64,000 nucleotides of DNA from an uncultured Tateyamaria sp. (lineage in GTDB: Bacteria > Pseudomonadota > Alphaproteobacteria > Rhodobacterales > Rhodobacteraceae), in assembly GCA_947501275.1 (NCBI GenBank), contig CANMVD010000010.1, forward strand, positions 1-64,000. Direction: 5' to 3'. The position numbers were made by a program, and so were the translations under genes. Position 1 is the first letter of the stretch. Each line of letters begins with the position of its first letter. Below the pieces are notes generated by a model that saw only the letters and a program-made list of their open reading frames with translations, ran no database searches and was not told the DNA's origin. Positions 46,222-54,527 of the stretch are shown one piece after another.

Positions 46222-47184
46222 TCAGGCACCGTCGTAAAAGAAGACAGTACTTTCCTGCACCGCTGCAACATCCGTGATGCCTTCGACCAGGATTGTGCCG
46301 CCTTCGTGTGTGACAAGCACATCACTGCCGGACCGCTCAAAAGTGATGTTGGATTGGTCGGCCTCAAAGAAACGTAACGCGTCGGTGTAGACTTCGAAAT
46401 CGGTGATGGCGTCGGCACCGGTGCGTGTGTTGCCCTCTACGTTGAACAGGAACACGTCGTCACCATCGCCGCCTGTCATCTTATCCCGGCTGGCCCCGCC
46501 CTCAAGCGTGTCATCACCGATGTCGCCGCGCAGGCGGTCATTGCCCGCACCACCGTCGACGTAATCCTTGCCTTTGCCACCAAACAGATTGTCCTTGCCG
46601 TCGCCGCCAAAGATCTGGTCGCGCTGTTTACCTGCCTTGATGAGGTCATTGTCGTTGCCCCCGTAAAGGGTGTCGTTGCCTGTGCCGCCGAACACTGTGT
46701 CGTCACCGTCTCCGGCAAAAAAGAAGTCCTCGCCGCCGTTTAATTCAAAGCGGTTGTCGCCGGAAAAATTGAGCGGGGTTCCATTGTCACTTGTTGCGCC
46801 TTGCAGCAACACGTCGTCGGTGTTGTTCGCTGTGACCTCCCAATCGAGCGGCAGGAAGAATGTCTCGAGCGGTACGGCGTCGATGCCTGAACCGGGTTCT
46901 GGATAGGCTTGCGCCAGTGCGCGCACATCAAAACTGAGATCAGACAAGGTGAAGTTTTCACCGTTATCAAAGGCGAACACGATTTCCGTGATGGTGCCTG
47001 TGCCTCCGAATTCATCCGCCACCAAATCCGTCCCGTTCAGAGTGAGGACACCATCGGTTGTCGCGATGACGAGCGTTTCGGGTGTGAAGTCGCTGGGAAC
47101 ACCATTCACAAAAGCGTCGTTCAATTGGTCGATGAATGTCCCGAGAACATTGGTGATCCCGGGTGAAACCGTGATGTTGGGCAT
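46222..47184 (-). CDS. RTX array protein 2 (calcium-binding repeats)
   Basis: A 320-residue protein. N-terminal domain 1-~148: a GTGTI turn (62-65), LSDLSFDV (80-87), LDW (113-115) and FSGDNRFEL (140-148). Eleven nonapeptides follow, among them the shared odd ones KAGKQRD and EGGASRDKM. The cap has NTRTGADAITDFE and VLVTHEGGTILVEGITD. It is closest to array proteins 3 and 4; with protein 3 it shares 46 identical consecutive bases (46469-46514 and 47517-47562), evidence of recent duplication or gene conversion. No signal peptide. Function unknown. Confidence 0.82.
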   Translation of the reverse strand: MPNITVSPGITNVLGTFIDQLNDAFVNGVPSDFTPETLVIATTDGVLTLNGTDLVADEFGGTGTITEIVFAFDNGENFTLSDLSFDVRALAQAYPEPGSGIDAVPLETFFLPLDWEVTANNTDDVLLQGATSDNGTPLNFSGDNRFELNGGEDFFFAGDGDDTVFGGTGNDTLYGGNDNDLIKAGKQRDQIFGGDGKDNLFGGKGKDYVDGGAGNDRLRGDIGDDTLEGGASRDKMTGGDGDDVFLFNVEGNTRTGADAITDFEVYTDALRFFEADQSNITFERSGSDVLVTHEGGTILVEGITDVAAVQESTVFFYDGA

Positions 47185-47269
47185 GGTGTTCTTTCAGCGT
47201 GCCACCGCTGTCACATCGGAATGCGTGACTGCGATGGGATATCGTTGTCTTGGCTGCGCGTGCCTGCGA

Positions 47270-48235
47270 TTACAGGAGCAGCAAACTGAAGGTCAGTGAA
47301 TCCTCAACGGCGCTCACGTCTGTGACCCCTTCAAGCAAAATCGACCCACCTTCATGTGTGACAATGACGTCGCCCCCGGCTTCGCTGACGACCACATCCG
47401 CGGGATTGGCGTTAAAGAAACGCAAGCTGTCTTCGGCGGCGTTGAAGTCTGTGATGGTGTCGGCCCCGGTGCGGGTGTTGCCGTCCACGTTGAACCAGAA
47501 TTGGTCGATGCCGTCACCGCCTGTCATCTTATCCCGGCTGGCCCCGCCCTCAAGCGTGTCATTTCCGATGTCACCACGCAGGCGGTCGTTGCCTTCGTCA
47601 CCCGAGATGTAGTCCTTGCCTTTGCCACCGAACAGGTTGTCCTTGCCTTCGTTGCCGAAGATTTCGTCGCGCTGTTTGCCGCCGCGGATCACGTCATTGC
47701 CGAGCCCGCCGAACAGGTCGTCGTCGTCTGTGCCGCCAAACACCGTGTCGTCACCGTCGCCTGCAAAAAAGTAATCTTCGCCGCCGTTCAATTCAAAGCG
47801 GTTGTTGCCGGACAGGTTGATCGGGATTCCGTCGGACGAGGTTGCGCCCTCGGGCAGAAAGTCGGCGTTGTCATTTGAGATGACCGTCCAGTCGAGGGGG
47901 AAGAGGATAGCCTCGACCGCGCCCAAGTCGACCCCGGCGTCTTCCAGCGCGTAGGCGGTCGTCAATGCGCCAAGGTCGAGGTTCAGGTTGGACAGGGTGA
48001 TCGTTTCACCGCTGGTGTAGGTGAACAGGGCGTCTGTCATCGTTCCGGTGAAGCCACCAAAGCCGTCGGGTGCAAAGTTCATTCCGTCCACGACAACCGT
48101 GCCGCTCGCGGTTGTGATCGACACTTGCGTAGCAGAGGCTGCAGTGACGGTGCCGTCCAGAAACGCGGCGTCCAATCCGTCCGAAAATGTACCGATAACG
48201 TTGGTGATACCTGAGGATACGACCAGTGTAGGCAT
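47270..48235 (-). CDS. RTX array protein 3 (calcium-binding repeats)
   Basis: A 321-residue relative of protein 2, with the same architecture: GFTGTMTD, LSNLNLDL, the LDW motif, INLSGNNRFEL, eleven nonapeptides (FAGDGDDTV to TGGDGIDQF), then NTRTGADTITDFN and VIVTHEGGSILLEGVTD. The tail ends LTFSLLLL, more hydrophobic than in the others. One repeat (FGGTDDDDL) has an unusually acidic loop. An 84-base spacer separates it from protein 2. No secretion genes lie nearby, so export must use a type I system encoded elsewhere, if at all. Confidence 0.82.
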   Translation of the reverse strand: MPTLVVSSGITNVIGTFSDGLDAAFLDGTVTAASATQVSITTASGTVVVDGMNFAPDGFGGFTGTMTDALFTYTSGETITLSNLNLDLGALTTAYALEDAGVDLGAVEAILFPLDWTVISNDNADFLPEGATSSDGIPINLSGNNRFELNGGEDYFFAGDGDDTVFGGTDDDDLFGGLGNDVIRGGKQRDEIFGNEGKDNLFGGKGKDYISGDEGNDRLRGDIGNDTLEGGASRDKMTGGDGIDQFWFNVDGNTRTGADTITDFNAAEDSLRFFNANPADVVVSEAGGDVIVTHEGGSILLEGVTDVSAVEDSLTFSLLLL

Positions 48236-48343
48236 TCTAATTCCCTTTCACAGAGCTGGCGCATGTTTGATGGAACGTCCATCTGCGCCGATTGAATTTA
48301 TTGTGTGAACAATTGCACTTGCACCAAACGGATTGAAGCGGAA

Positions 48344-48380
48344 CCGGCACTTATTTGACCCGTTCAGAATAAGTGACCGG
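48344..48380. repeat. long inverted repeat between RTX genes 3 and 4
   Basis: CCGGCACTTATT (48344-48355) is repeated inverted at 48368-48380 with one extra base and a 12-base loop. It lies ~110 bases upstream of RTX gene 3 (start 48235) and after the stop of gene 4. There is no U tract on the minus strand, so it looks more like a regulator site than a terminator. This 259-base spacer is the longest in the array and otherwise shows no gene. Confidence 0.55.
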
Positions 48381-48494
48381 CCTGCCGACGCCAAGGCGTT
48401 TGTTAACAGACCGTTAATTTCAATTGGAACGGGAATGGCGAGTGCTTGTGGCCCGACGCGCCTGTGACGCGCCACACCGCGCACCGGCGTGCGT

Positions 48495-49499
48495 CTAGAA
48501 AATCAAGGCGTCTTCCACGGCCGCTACATCCGTCACGCCTTCCAACAGGACCGTACCACCATCATGGGTGACCAGCACATCGCCACCCGAAAGCGACACG
48601 CTGACGTCAGCGGCGCTGTTGCCGATAAAGTTCAGGGTATCTTCGGCGGTGTCGAAATCGGTAATCGTGTCTGCCCCGGTGCGCGTGTTACCCGTGACGT
48701 CAAAGACAAACCGGTCCGCATCCGCGCCGCCTGTCATTTTGTCACGGCTTGCACCGCCCTCGAGTGTATCGTTGCCCACGTCTCCACGCAGCCGGTCGTT
48801 GCCATCCCCGCCTGTGATCCGGTCCTTGCCCTTGCCACCAAAAATGTTGTCTTTGCCGTCGCCGCCGTGCACCACGTCGCGCTGTTTGCCCGCCTTGATC
48901 ACGTCGTTGCCGTCTCCGCCTAGCAGGGTGTCGTTGCCGGTGCCTCCAAATACGGAGTCATCACCGCCCCCGGCCCAAAAGTGGTCTTCCCCACCTGCGA
49001 GGTCGATGCGGTTGTCGCCGGTGAAGTCCACAACCACCCCGTCAAAGGTTGTCGCTCCTTCGAGGTGTTCATTGGCAAGGTCATTGCCGGTGAGATTCCA
49101 ATCCAGCGGGACCAGCAGATTTTCAGCCGCGTCAATGTCACCGTCTGCTTCCAGATCGTAGGCTTCGAAGATATCGCCCGCTTCGAAGTTGAAGTCCGAG
49201 ACGGTGACTTGGGCCCCGGTGTCAAAATCAAATCCAAAGTCCGACGGCTCGAACAGCCCATCCAAAGGCGTGAAATCATAGGTGAATGTGAATTGGTCGA
49301 TGGTCCCGGTGAACGCGTCCAATCCTGATAGGGCAAATCCGGTGCCTGTAAATGTGGCTGTCCCGAAGATGCTCGTGACCTGCGCCGAAGTTGAACTGAT
49401 CACCTCGATCGAATTGGGCTGAAAGGCGGTGGCAAAGGTTGCGTCGAGCGCGAAGACGATATTGCCGATATCTGACGTGAAATTTGCCGTGGGGGCCAT
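48495..49499 (-). CDS. RTX array protein 4 (calcium-binding repeats)
   Basis: A 334-residue protein, the longest of the array because of a ~15-residue insertion around residue 80 (TPLDGLFEPSDFGFDFDTG). Otherwise it has FTGTID, VTVSDFNFE, the LDW motif, FTGDNRIDL and eleven nonapeptides with KAGKQRD and EGGASRDKM, as in proteins 2 and 3. The cap has NTRTGADTITDFD and VLVTHDGGTVLLEGVTD. No signal peptide. The nonapeptide order is kept, so the paralogues arose by whole-gene duplication and not by repeat growth. Confidence 0.82.
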   Translation of the reverse strand: MAPTANFTSDIGNIVFALDATFATAFQPNSIEVISSTSAQVTSIFGTATFTGTGFALSGLDAFTGTIDQFTFTYDFTPLDGLFEPSDFGFDFDTGAQVTVSDFNFEAGDIFEAYDLEADGDIDAAENLLVPLDWNLTGNDLANEHLEGATTFDGVVVDFTGDNRIDLAGGEDHFWAGGGDDSVFGGTGNDTLLGGDGNDVIKAGKQRDVVHGGDGKDNIFGGKGKDRITGGDGNDRLRGDVGNDTLEGGASRDKMTGGADADRFVFDVTGNTRTGADTITDFDTAEDTLNFIGNSAADVSVSLSGGDVLVTHDGGTVLLEGVTDVAAVEDALIF

Positions 49500-49672
49500 G
49501 GAATATCCTGTGATCTAACTGAAGACCGAACAAACGGGTCGTGAAATAGGGTGTATGTCGCGCTGCCTCTTTTGAATTGCGCGGTTAACTTGCCTTGTCA
49601 TCGTGCCGAGGGGCGCATCGATTTGCAAGCGCCGGCCCGGTGGTCTGTTTGCATCAAAGGATATGCTGGTGT

Positions 49673-50650
49673 TCAGGAGTCAAAAACCAACCCAATGCTG
49701 TCGCGCACGCCTGCGACGTCAGTGACCTCTTCGAGCAGGACAGAGCCGCCTGAGTAGTCAATTTCGACAAATCCGCTTTCTCCGAGTAAGACACGGATAT
49801 CATCTGGCGATGCAAAATTTGCAAACTGCAGTTCATCCGTACCGATATCAAAATCGGTGATCCGGTCATCAGCGTCGCCAGCCCTGAAGATGAAGGTGTC
49901 CGCGCCGCCTCCGCCGGTGAGGATGTCGCGCCCACGTCCGCCGTCCAGAAAGTCGCGCCCGCCATCGCCGCGCAACCGATCAATTGCGCCGCCGCCGGAC
50001 AGAAAGTCATTGCCCTTGCCCCCGGACAGGAAATCCCGGTTTTCGCCGCCGGTCAGACCATCGTTGTCGCGCCCGCCTTGCAAACGGTCGCGGCCATCGC
50101 CACCTTCGAGAAGGTCGTTGCCGCCGCGCCCGAACACGCGGTCATTGCCGTCGCCCGCATTGAAGATGTCCCGGTCTTCGCCCAGTTCGACGGTGTCGTT
50201 CCCGGTAAAGTTCAGCCGTACGCCATCCTCTGAGAAGGTGCCGCCAGAGTGAACGGCCTCGACACTGCTGGCGAGGATCAGCCAATCATCGTCAAATATC
50301 AGACGTTCATAGGCGCCGATATCTCCATTGAGTTCGGACAAAGCGGCGGTGGCGATGTCTGCGACATCGAGGGTCAGGCCGGTGATCTCGGCCTGGGGGA
50401 CACCAGAGAAGTTGAACGTCGAGATTGAATTGAGTGTACCACTTGAGAGCAGTATCGTGCCGCTGGCGTCGTCGAATTCCAGCCCCGTACCTGTGATCTC
50501 GAACCGTATGCCATTCAACGTGGCGGAGAACCCGTTGGCATCAAACGTGTTTATGACAAAGCTGGTGTCGAACAGGTCTTCGAAGATGGCGAACAGGTCA
50601 TCGCCGCCAAAGCCGAAAGCAGGGGCAACGAAAGGTGTAAAGGTGGGCAT
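49673..50650 (-). CDS. RTX array protein 5 (calcium-binding repeats)
   Basis: A 325-residue protein and the first gene of the array in transcription order. N-terminal domain: ASGTILLSSGTL, EITGLTLDVADIA, DDW in place of LDW, and FTGNDTVEL. Eleven nonapeptides follow, several with Arg (RGDGGRDFL, DGGRGRDIL), at positions where the inner paralogues have their conserved odd repeats. The cap shows ITDFDIGTDEL and VLLEEVTDVAG. The start MPTFTPF is close to that of proteins 2 and 3. Function unknown; calcium-dependent folding outside the cell is expected from the RTX family. Confidence 0.82.
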   Translation of the reverse strand: MPTFTPFVAPAFGFGGDDLFAIFEDLFDTSFVINTFDANGFSATLNGIRFEITGTGLEFDDASGTILLSSGTLNSISTFNFSGVPQAEITGLTLDVADIATAALSELNGDIGAYERLIFDDDWLILASSVEAVHSGGTFSEDGVRLNFTGNDTVELGEDRDIFNAGDGNDRVFGRGGNDLLEGGDGRDRLQGGRDNDGLTGGENRDFLSGGKGNDFLSGGGAIDRLRGDGGRDFLDGGRGRDILTGGGGADTFIFRAGDADDRITDFDIGTDELQFANFASPDDIRVLLGESGFVEIDYSGGSVLLEEVTDVAGVRDSIGLVFDS

Positions 50651-50738
50651 GTGCGTGCGCCTTTCCGTGCTGTTGCGTCACCAGATCGTTGGCGTCGCTT
50701 CACTGGGGTAAGGCGTGAGACTGCGGTTTTATTCGGTG

Positions 50739-51350
50739 TTATTTCAAATCATCTGGGCGCAGCAGTTCGAACACCTCGCGCACAACCGTGTAGTCGCGAT
50801 AGCCCAAGCGGCTGAGGGGCTGGTACTTGGTGACGTCAAATCGCCCCTCCACAATGCAGTCGTCGCGCAGGTGCACACCCACCACTTCGCCAAAGACCAC
50901 GATATTGGATGCCCCTTCGATGTCGACGATCTGTGTCATGCGGCATTCCAGCGTGGCAGGGGCCGAGGCAACGCGAGCGCAGTTGATCTGGTCACAGTCC
51001 GCCTTCTCAATCTCGGCCAACTGGAATTCATCCGTTGTGGCATCCCATGTGCCGGATGTTTTGTTCATTGCATCCTTCATTGCGTATTCCACGATGTTGA
51101 CGCAGAAGACTCCGGTTTCGCGGATGTTGGACACGCTGTCCTTGGTGCCGTCCCGGTCGTCCTTGGTTCCGGTTGAGGCAAACATGACCTGTGGCGGTAC
51201 ATAGGCCACGCCGTTGAAGAAGGAGTAGGGCGCCAAATTGTCAGACCCATCTGCCCCTCGTGTCGAGATCCAGCCGATGGGGCGGGGCGTCACGATGGCG
51301 TTGAAAGGGTTGTGCGGCAGCGGGTGGCCGTCAGCAGGTACGTAGAACAT
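50739..51350 (-). CDS. flavin reductase-like FMN-binding protein
   Basis: A 203-residue split-barrel flavoprotein of the flavin reductase/YhhQ-like oxygenase group. Visible features are HNPFNAIVTPRPIGWISTRG, NLAPYSFFNGVAYVPPQVMF, FCVNIV and HLRDDCIVEGRFDV. Partner enzyme and substrate are unknown. An ATG at 51359 is possible, but the one at 51350 has a better-spaced AGG. It adjoins the RTX array on the same strand with an 88-base gap. Confidence 0.85.
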   Translation of the reverse strand: MFYVPADGHPLPHNPFNAIVTPRPIGWISTRGADGSDNLAPYSFFNGVAYVPPQVMFASTGTKDDRDGTKDSVSNIRETGVFCVNIVEYAMKDAMNKTSGTWDATTDEFQLAEIEKADCDQINCARVASAPATLECRMTQIVDIEGASNIVVFGEVVGVHLRDDCIVEGRFDVTKYQPLSRLGYRDYTVVREVFELLRPDDLK

Positions 51351-51445
51351 GTGGGGCATCCTGTGCGTGGTGTTTGCGCCAGCCTATCCCTCATGCTAGG
51401 GCGAGTGCCAGCCCAGATACCCCGCCGGATTTCAAGACGCCCGCC

Positions 51446-51931
51446 ATGTACACCCTCACACCCGAGACATCTGAGGATTGGTGGGAAGTCGAGGCGCTTT
51501 ATGACTTGTGCTTTGCACCGGGTCGCGAGGCATTGTCGTCTTATCGGTTGCGCGATGGTGTCCCTGCGGTCGCTGGTTTGTCCCACGTGGCGCGTGATCC
51601 GGATGGCATCCTGTCAGGTGCCATTCGGTTTTGGCCGGTTGTTGTGCACGGCAAGCGGTGTTTGCTGTTGGGGCCTGTGGCCGTGCACCCGACGCGGCAG
51701 GGCGAAGGCCTTGGCGGGCAATTGATTGACGTTGCTCTGGACCGCGCGGTCGCATTGGGCTGGGCGCGCGTGATGTTGGTGGGCGACGCGCCATATTACA
51801 GCCGCTTCGGTTTCACCCGTCTTAATGGGGTCGAGATGCCACCGCCCACCAATCCCGACCGTGTGCTGGGCCGCGCCTTGGTCCCCGGTGCGTGGGAGGG
51901 TGTTGTAGGGAAAGTGACCCGCGCCGATTGA
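51446..51931 (+). CDS. GNAT-family acetyltransferase
   Basis: A 161-residue acetyltransferase of the YhbS type. The acetyl-CoA loop LLLGPVAVHPTRQGEGLGGQLI and the C-terminal MLVGDAPYYSRFGFTR are both visible. The start at 51446 (MYTLTPETSEDW) begins the fold; the longer ORF from 51374 adds a proline-rich shadow. It is divergent from the flavin reductase gene with a short shared spacer. Substrate is unknown. Confidence 0.85.
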   Translation: MYTLTPETSEDWWEVEALYDLCFAPGREALSSYRLRDGVPAVAGLSHVARDPDGILSGAIRFWPVVVHGKRCLLLGPVAVHPTRQGEGLGGQLIDVALDRAVALGWARVMLVGDAPYYSRFGFTRLNGVEMPPPTNPDRVLGRALVPGAWEGVVGKVTRAD

Positions 51932-51962
51932 AAACGGCCTTTGCGTGCCCACATCTTAATCC

Positions 51963-52718
51963 ATGACAGATGTTGTTTTGGCCCCCGCGCGCTATGATCC
52001 CGAAGCCGAGCTGGAGCGCCTTGCGCGCCGCTACAAAGGGGCCGGAGGTTTGGGTATTCAGTTGCTTAATCTGCTGGGCACGCAAGCGGACGGTCTGATG
52101 GACACCTTGCCCGCGGGCATTCGGGATCAGTTGAACGCAACCACCCAAGCGGCGCTGGTTCAGGCCTTGCGAGCGGCGAGTGCCTCGCGCGGGGTCGTGC
52201 CTGACCAGGCCGAGTGGTTGAACCGTGCCGTGAATTCCGCCATGGGCGCGGCTGGTGGATTTGGTGGTCTGCCGACGGCCTTGGCCGAATTGCCAGTCAC
52301 CACGACCCTTTTGTTGCGGGTGATCGAGGGCGTCGCTGTCGAACATGGGTTTGATCCGGCTATGGAATCCGTCCGCTTTGACTGCGTGCAGGTTTTTGCC
52401 GCCGCCGGGCCTTTGTCCCACGACGATGGGGCCGACATTGCATTCTTGTCGGCCCGCATGGCCCTGTCCGGGGCTGCGATGCAGGCGCTGATCACCCGTG
52501 TGGCTCCGCGTCTGGCAGTGGTGTTGGGGCAGAAGTTGGCGGCGCAGTCTGTTCCGGTCTTGGGGGCTGTTGCGGGGGCGGCCACGAACTACGCCTACAC
52601 AAGTTACTACACTGATATGGCCCACGTGCATTTCGGCCTGCGCCGGCTGGCAATTGAATCCGATATCTCGCACGAGATGGCTGTGCAGCGGTTGAAGAAA
52701 GAGATGCAGCTGACCTGA
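51963..52718 (+). CDS. EcsC-family protein
   Basis: A 251-residue protein with glycine/alanine-rich helical segments (SAMGAAGGFGGLPTALAELP and SVPVLGAVAGAATNYAYTSYY) and the family ending FGLRRLAIE. EcsC proteins are linked to an ABC exporter in Bacillus but stand alone in many proteobacteria, function undefined. It starts 31 bases after the acetyltransferase and is probably co-transcribed with it. Confidence 0.8.
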   Translation: MTDVVLAPARYDPEAELERLARRYKGAGGLGIQLLNLLGTQADGLMDTLPAGIRDQLNATTQAALVQALRAASASRGVVPDQAEWLNRAVNSAMGAAGGFGGLPTALAELPVTTTLLLRVIEGVAVEHGFDPAMESVRFDCVQVFAAAGPLSHDDGADIAFLSARMALSGAAMQALITRVAPRLAVVLGQKLAAQSVPVLGAVAGAATNYAYTSYYTDMAHVHFGLRRLAIESDISHEMAVQRLKKEMQLT

Positions 52719-52761
52719 GGCCTGGATTATGGCCACCATTTGCCGGTCACCCGCACCGCTG

Positions 52762-53838
52762 TCAGCTGCGCCCCGATATTGCCATAGGCGCAACCGAAGT
52801 CGCCTTTAAGATGGCATAGATCGACTGACCTTCCTGCAATCCCATTTGCGTCACGGCCCGCGCTGTCACGCGTGCCAGCAAACGGTCCTCGCCCGCCTGA
52901 AGTTGCACGGCGACGCCGGGGCCACCGCCCTTGTGGATGGCAGTCACGCGGGCGGGCAGGATGTTGAGCGCACTCAGACCCTCGGGCCGGGTACGCGATA
53001 GTGTGATGTCCTGAGCCAGCACCCGCAGTCGGATGTCAGCGCCCGGTGAGGCTGTCACCCCCATGAGGTGCAGCGCGCCGCCCGAGACGTGCAATGCCGA
53101 CAATCCGTCTCTGGCGTGTGACATAACGCGCGCATGCAGGACTGCCCCTGCCTCGCGCACGCCAAACAGGGGCACAAAGGCGGGATCGGCCATGATGTCA
53201 AACACCGCGCCTTTGGCTTTGACAGACCCGTTCTCGATCAGGATCAACTGATCGGCCAGACGGGCAATTTCGTCTACTGCGTGACTTACATAGAGGATTG
53301 GCATGGCCGCATGAATCTTGAGGTGTTCGAGATAGGGCATGATTTCGGCCTTGCGGGGGGCATCGAGCGCGGCAAGTGGTTCGTCCATCAGCAGCAGCGC
53401 AGGGTCAGACAGAAGCGCGCGACCCAAGGCAACGCGCTGTGCCTGTCCCCCAGACAGGGTGGCGGGACGGCGTTGCAGCAAATCGCCAAGGCCCAGCATG
53501 TCGATAATCTGATCCCGATTGCGCGGAGCAGCGCCAAAGCGCGCCCCGTAATCGAGGTTTTGCGTAACACTCAGGTGCGGAAACAATCGTGCGTCCTGAA
53601 ACACATAACCGATGCGGCGTCTGTGTGGCTTGAGTTGCGTGTGCGCATCATCGAACACGACATCACCAAGGCTGATCTGCGCCTGATCCGCCTTCAGCAA
53701 ACCGGCCACAGCGTTCACGATTGTGCTTTTGCCTGCCCCTGATCGCCCGAACAAGGCGCTCAGGCCCGGGCCCGCCTCAAATTCTACATCAAGGGCAAAA
53801 TCCGCAAAGCGGTGCTTGAGGTCCACGCGCAGGTTCAT
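52762..53838 (-). CDS. modC: molybdate ABC transporter ATP-binding protein
   Basis: A 358-residue ABC ATPase with a C-terminal molybdate-binding (Mop/TOBE) domain. Walker A (GRSGAGKSTIV), the ABC signature (LSGGQAQRVALGRAL) and Walker B (LLLMDEPLAALD) are all present. The ATG at 53838 overlaps the modB stop (ATGA); the longer ORF is shadow. Last gene of modABC on the minus strand. Confidence 0.93.
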   Translation of the reverse strand: MNLRVDLKHRFADFALDVEFEAGPGLSALFGRSGAGKSTIVNAVAGLLKADQAQISLGDVVFDDAHTQLKPHRRRIGYVFQDARLFPHLSVTQNLDYGARFGAAPRNRDQIIDMLGLGDLLQRRPATLSGGQAQRVALGRALLSDPALLLMDEPLAALDAPRKAEIMPYLEHLKIHAAMPILYVSHAVDEIARLADQLILIENGSVKAKGAVFDIMADPAFVPLFGVREAGAVLHARVMSHARDGLSALHVSGGALHLMGVTASPGADIRLRVLAQDITLSRTRPEGLSALNILPARVTAIHKGGGPGVAVQLQAGEDRLLARVTARAVTQMGLQEGQSIYAILKATSVAPMAISGRS

Positions 53839-54527
53839 GATTGCCCCGCGATCCGGGCCGCCACACGCCGGGCCAGCCATTCCGAGATCACCACCGCGCC
53901 AAGAGCCAAAACGCAGGCCCACAGGACCAGCGTAATCGCGCGATCCTCACCGCCGGGCACTTGCAGCAACGCGTAGATGGCCGAGGGCAGTGTTTGCGTT
54001 TCGCCGGGGATGTTGGCGACAAAGGTTATAGTGGCGCCGAATTCACCAATTGCCTTGGCAAAGCCCATGACGCCGCCAGCTAGAATGCCGGGCATGATCA
54101 GAGGCAGCGTAATGGTGCGAAACACGGCGTGGCCCGGCGCGCCCAGCGTATGTGCGGCCGCTTCGAGTTTGGGGTCTACCGCTTCGAGGGCAAGGCGTAT
54201 GGCGCGCACCATAAGCGGAAAACCCATGATGGCTGCAGCCAGAGCCGCCCCGGTCCATCGAAAAGCCAGCACCAGTCCAAATGTGTTTTCAAGGAATTGG
54301 CCAATCGGTCCGGCGCGCCCAAACCCAAGCAGCAACAGATAGCCAGTGACCACGGGCGGCAACACGAGGGGCAGGTGAACCAGCGCGTTTAAGATGCCTT
54401 TGCCAAAGAAGTCACGCCGGGCCAGCAGCCAAGCCACCCAGATGGCCAGTGGCAATGCGCAAACCGTCGCTGTGAAACCGACCAGCAGTGACAGCCGCAG
54501 CGCCTCCCATCCTGCCGCGTCCAGCAT
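53835..54527 (-). CDS. modB: molybdate ABC transporter permease
   Basis: A 230-residue permease with about five membrane helices and the EAA loop (LEAAAHTLGAPGHAVFRTITLPLI) that contacts ModC. The PLAIWVAWLLARRDF stretch in the N-terminal part is typical. It starts at the ATG at 54527, overlapping the modA stop (TGATG); a GTG at 54530 is an alternative. Both neighbours overlap, so modABC is one translationally coupled unit. Confidence 0.93.
   Translation of the reverse strand: MLDAAGWEALRLSLLVGFTATVCALPLAIWVAWLLARRDFFGKGILNALVHLPLVLPPVVTGYLLLLGFGRAGPIGQFLENTFGLVLAFRWTGAALAAAIMGFPLMVRAIRLALEAVDPKLEAAAHTLGAPGHAVFRTITLPLIMPGILAGGVMGFAKAIGEFGATITFVANIPGETQTLPSAIYALLQVPGGEDRAITLVLWACVLALGAVVISEWLARRVAARIAGQS

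Noticed and set aside
45360-50200. Apparent DNA repeats that could suggest a CRISPR or VNTR array
   Set aside because: They are in frame, 27 bases long and encode RTX nonapeptides with synonymous differences; there are no spacers.
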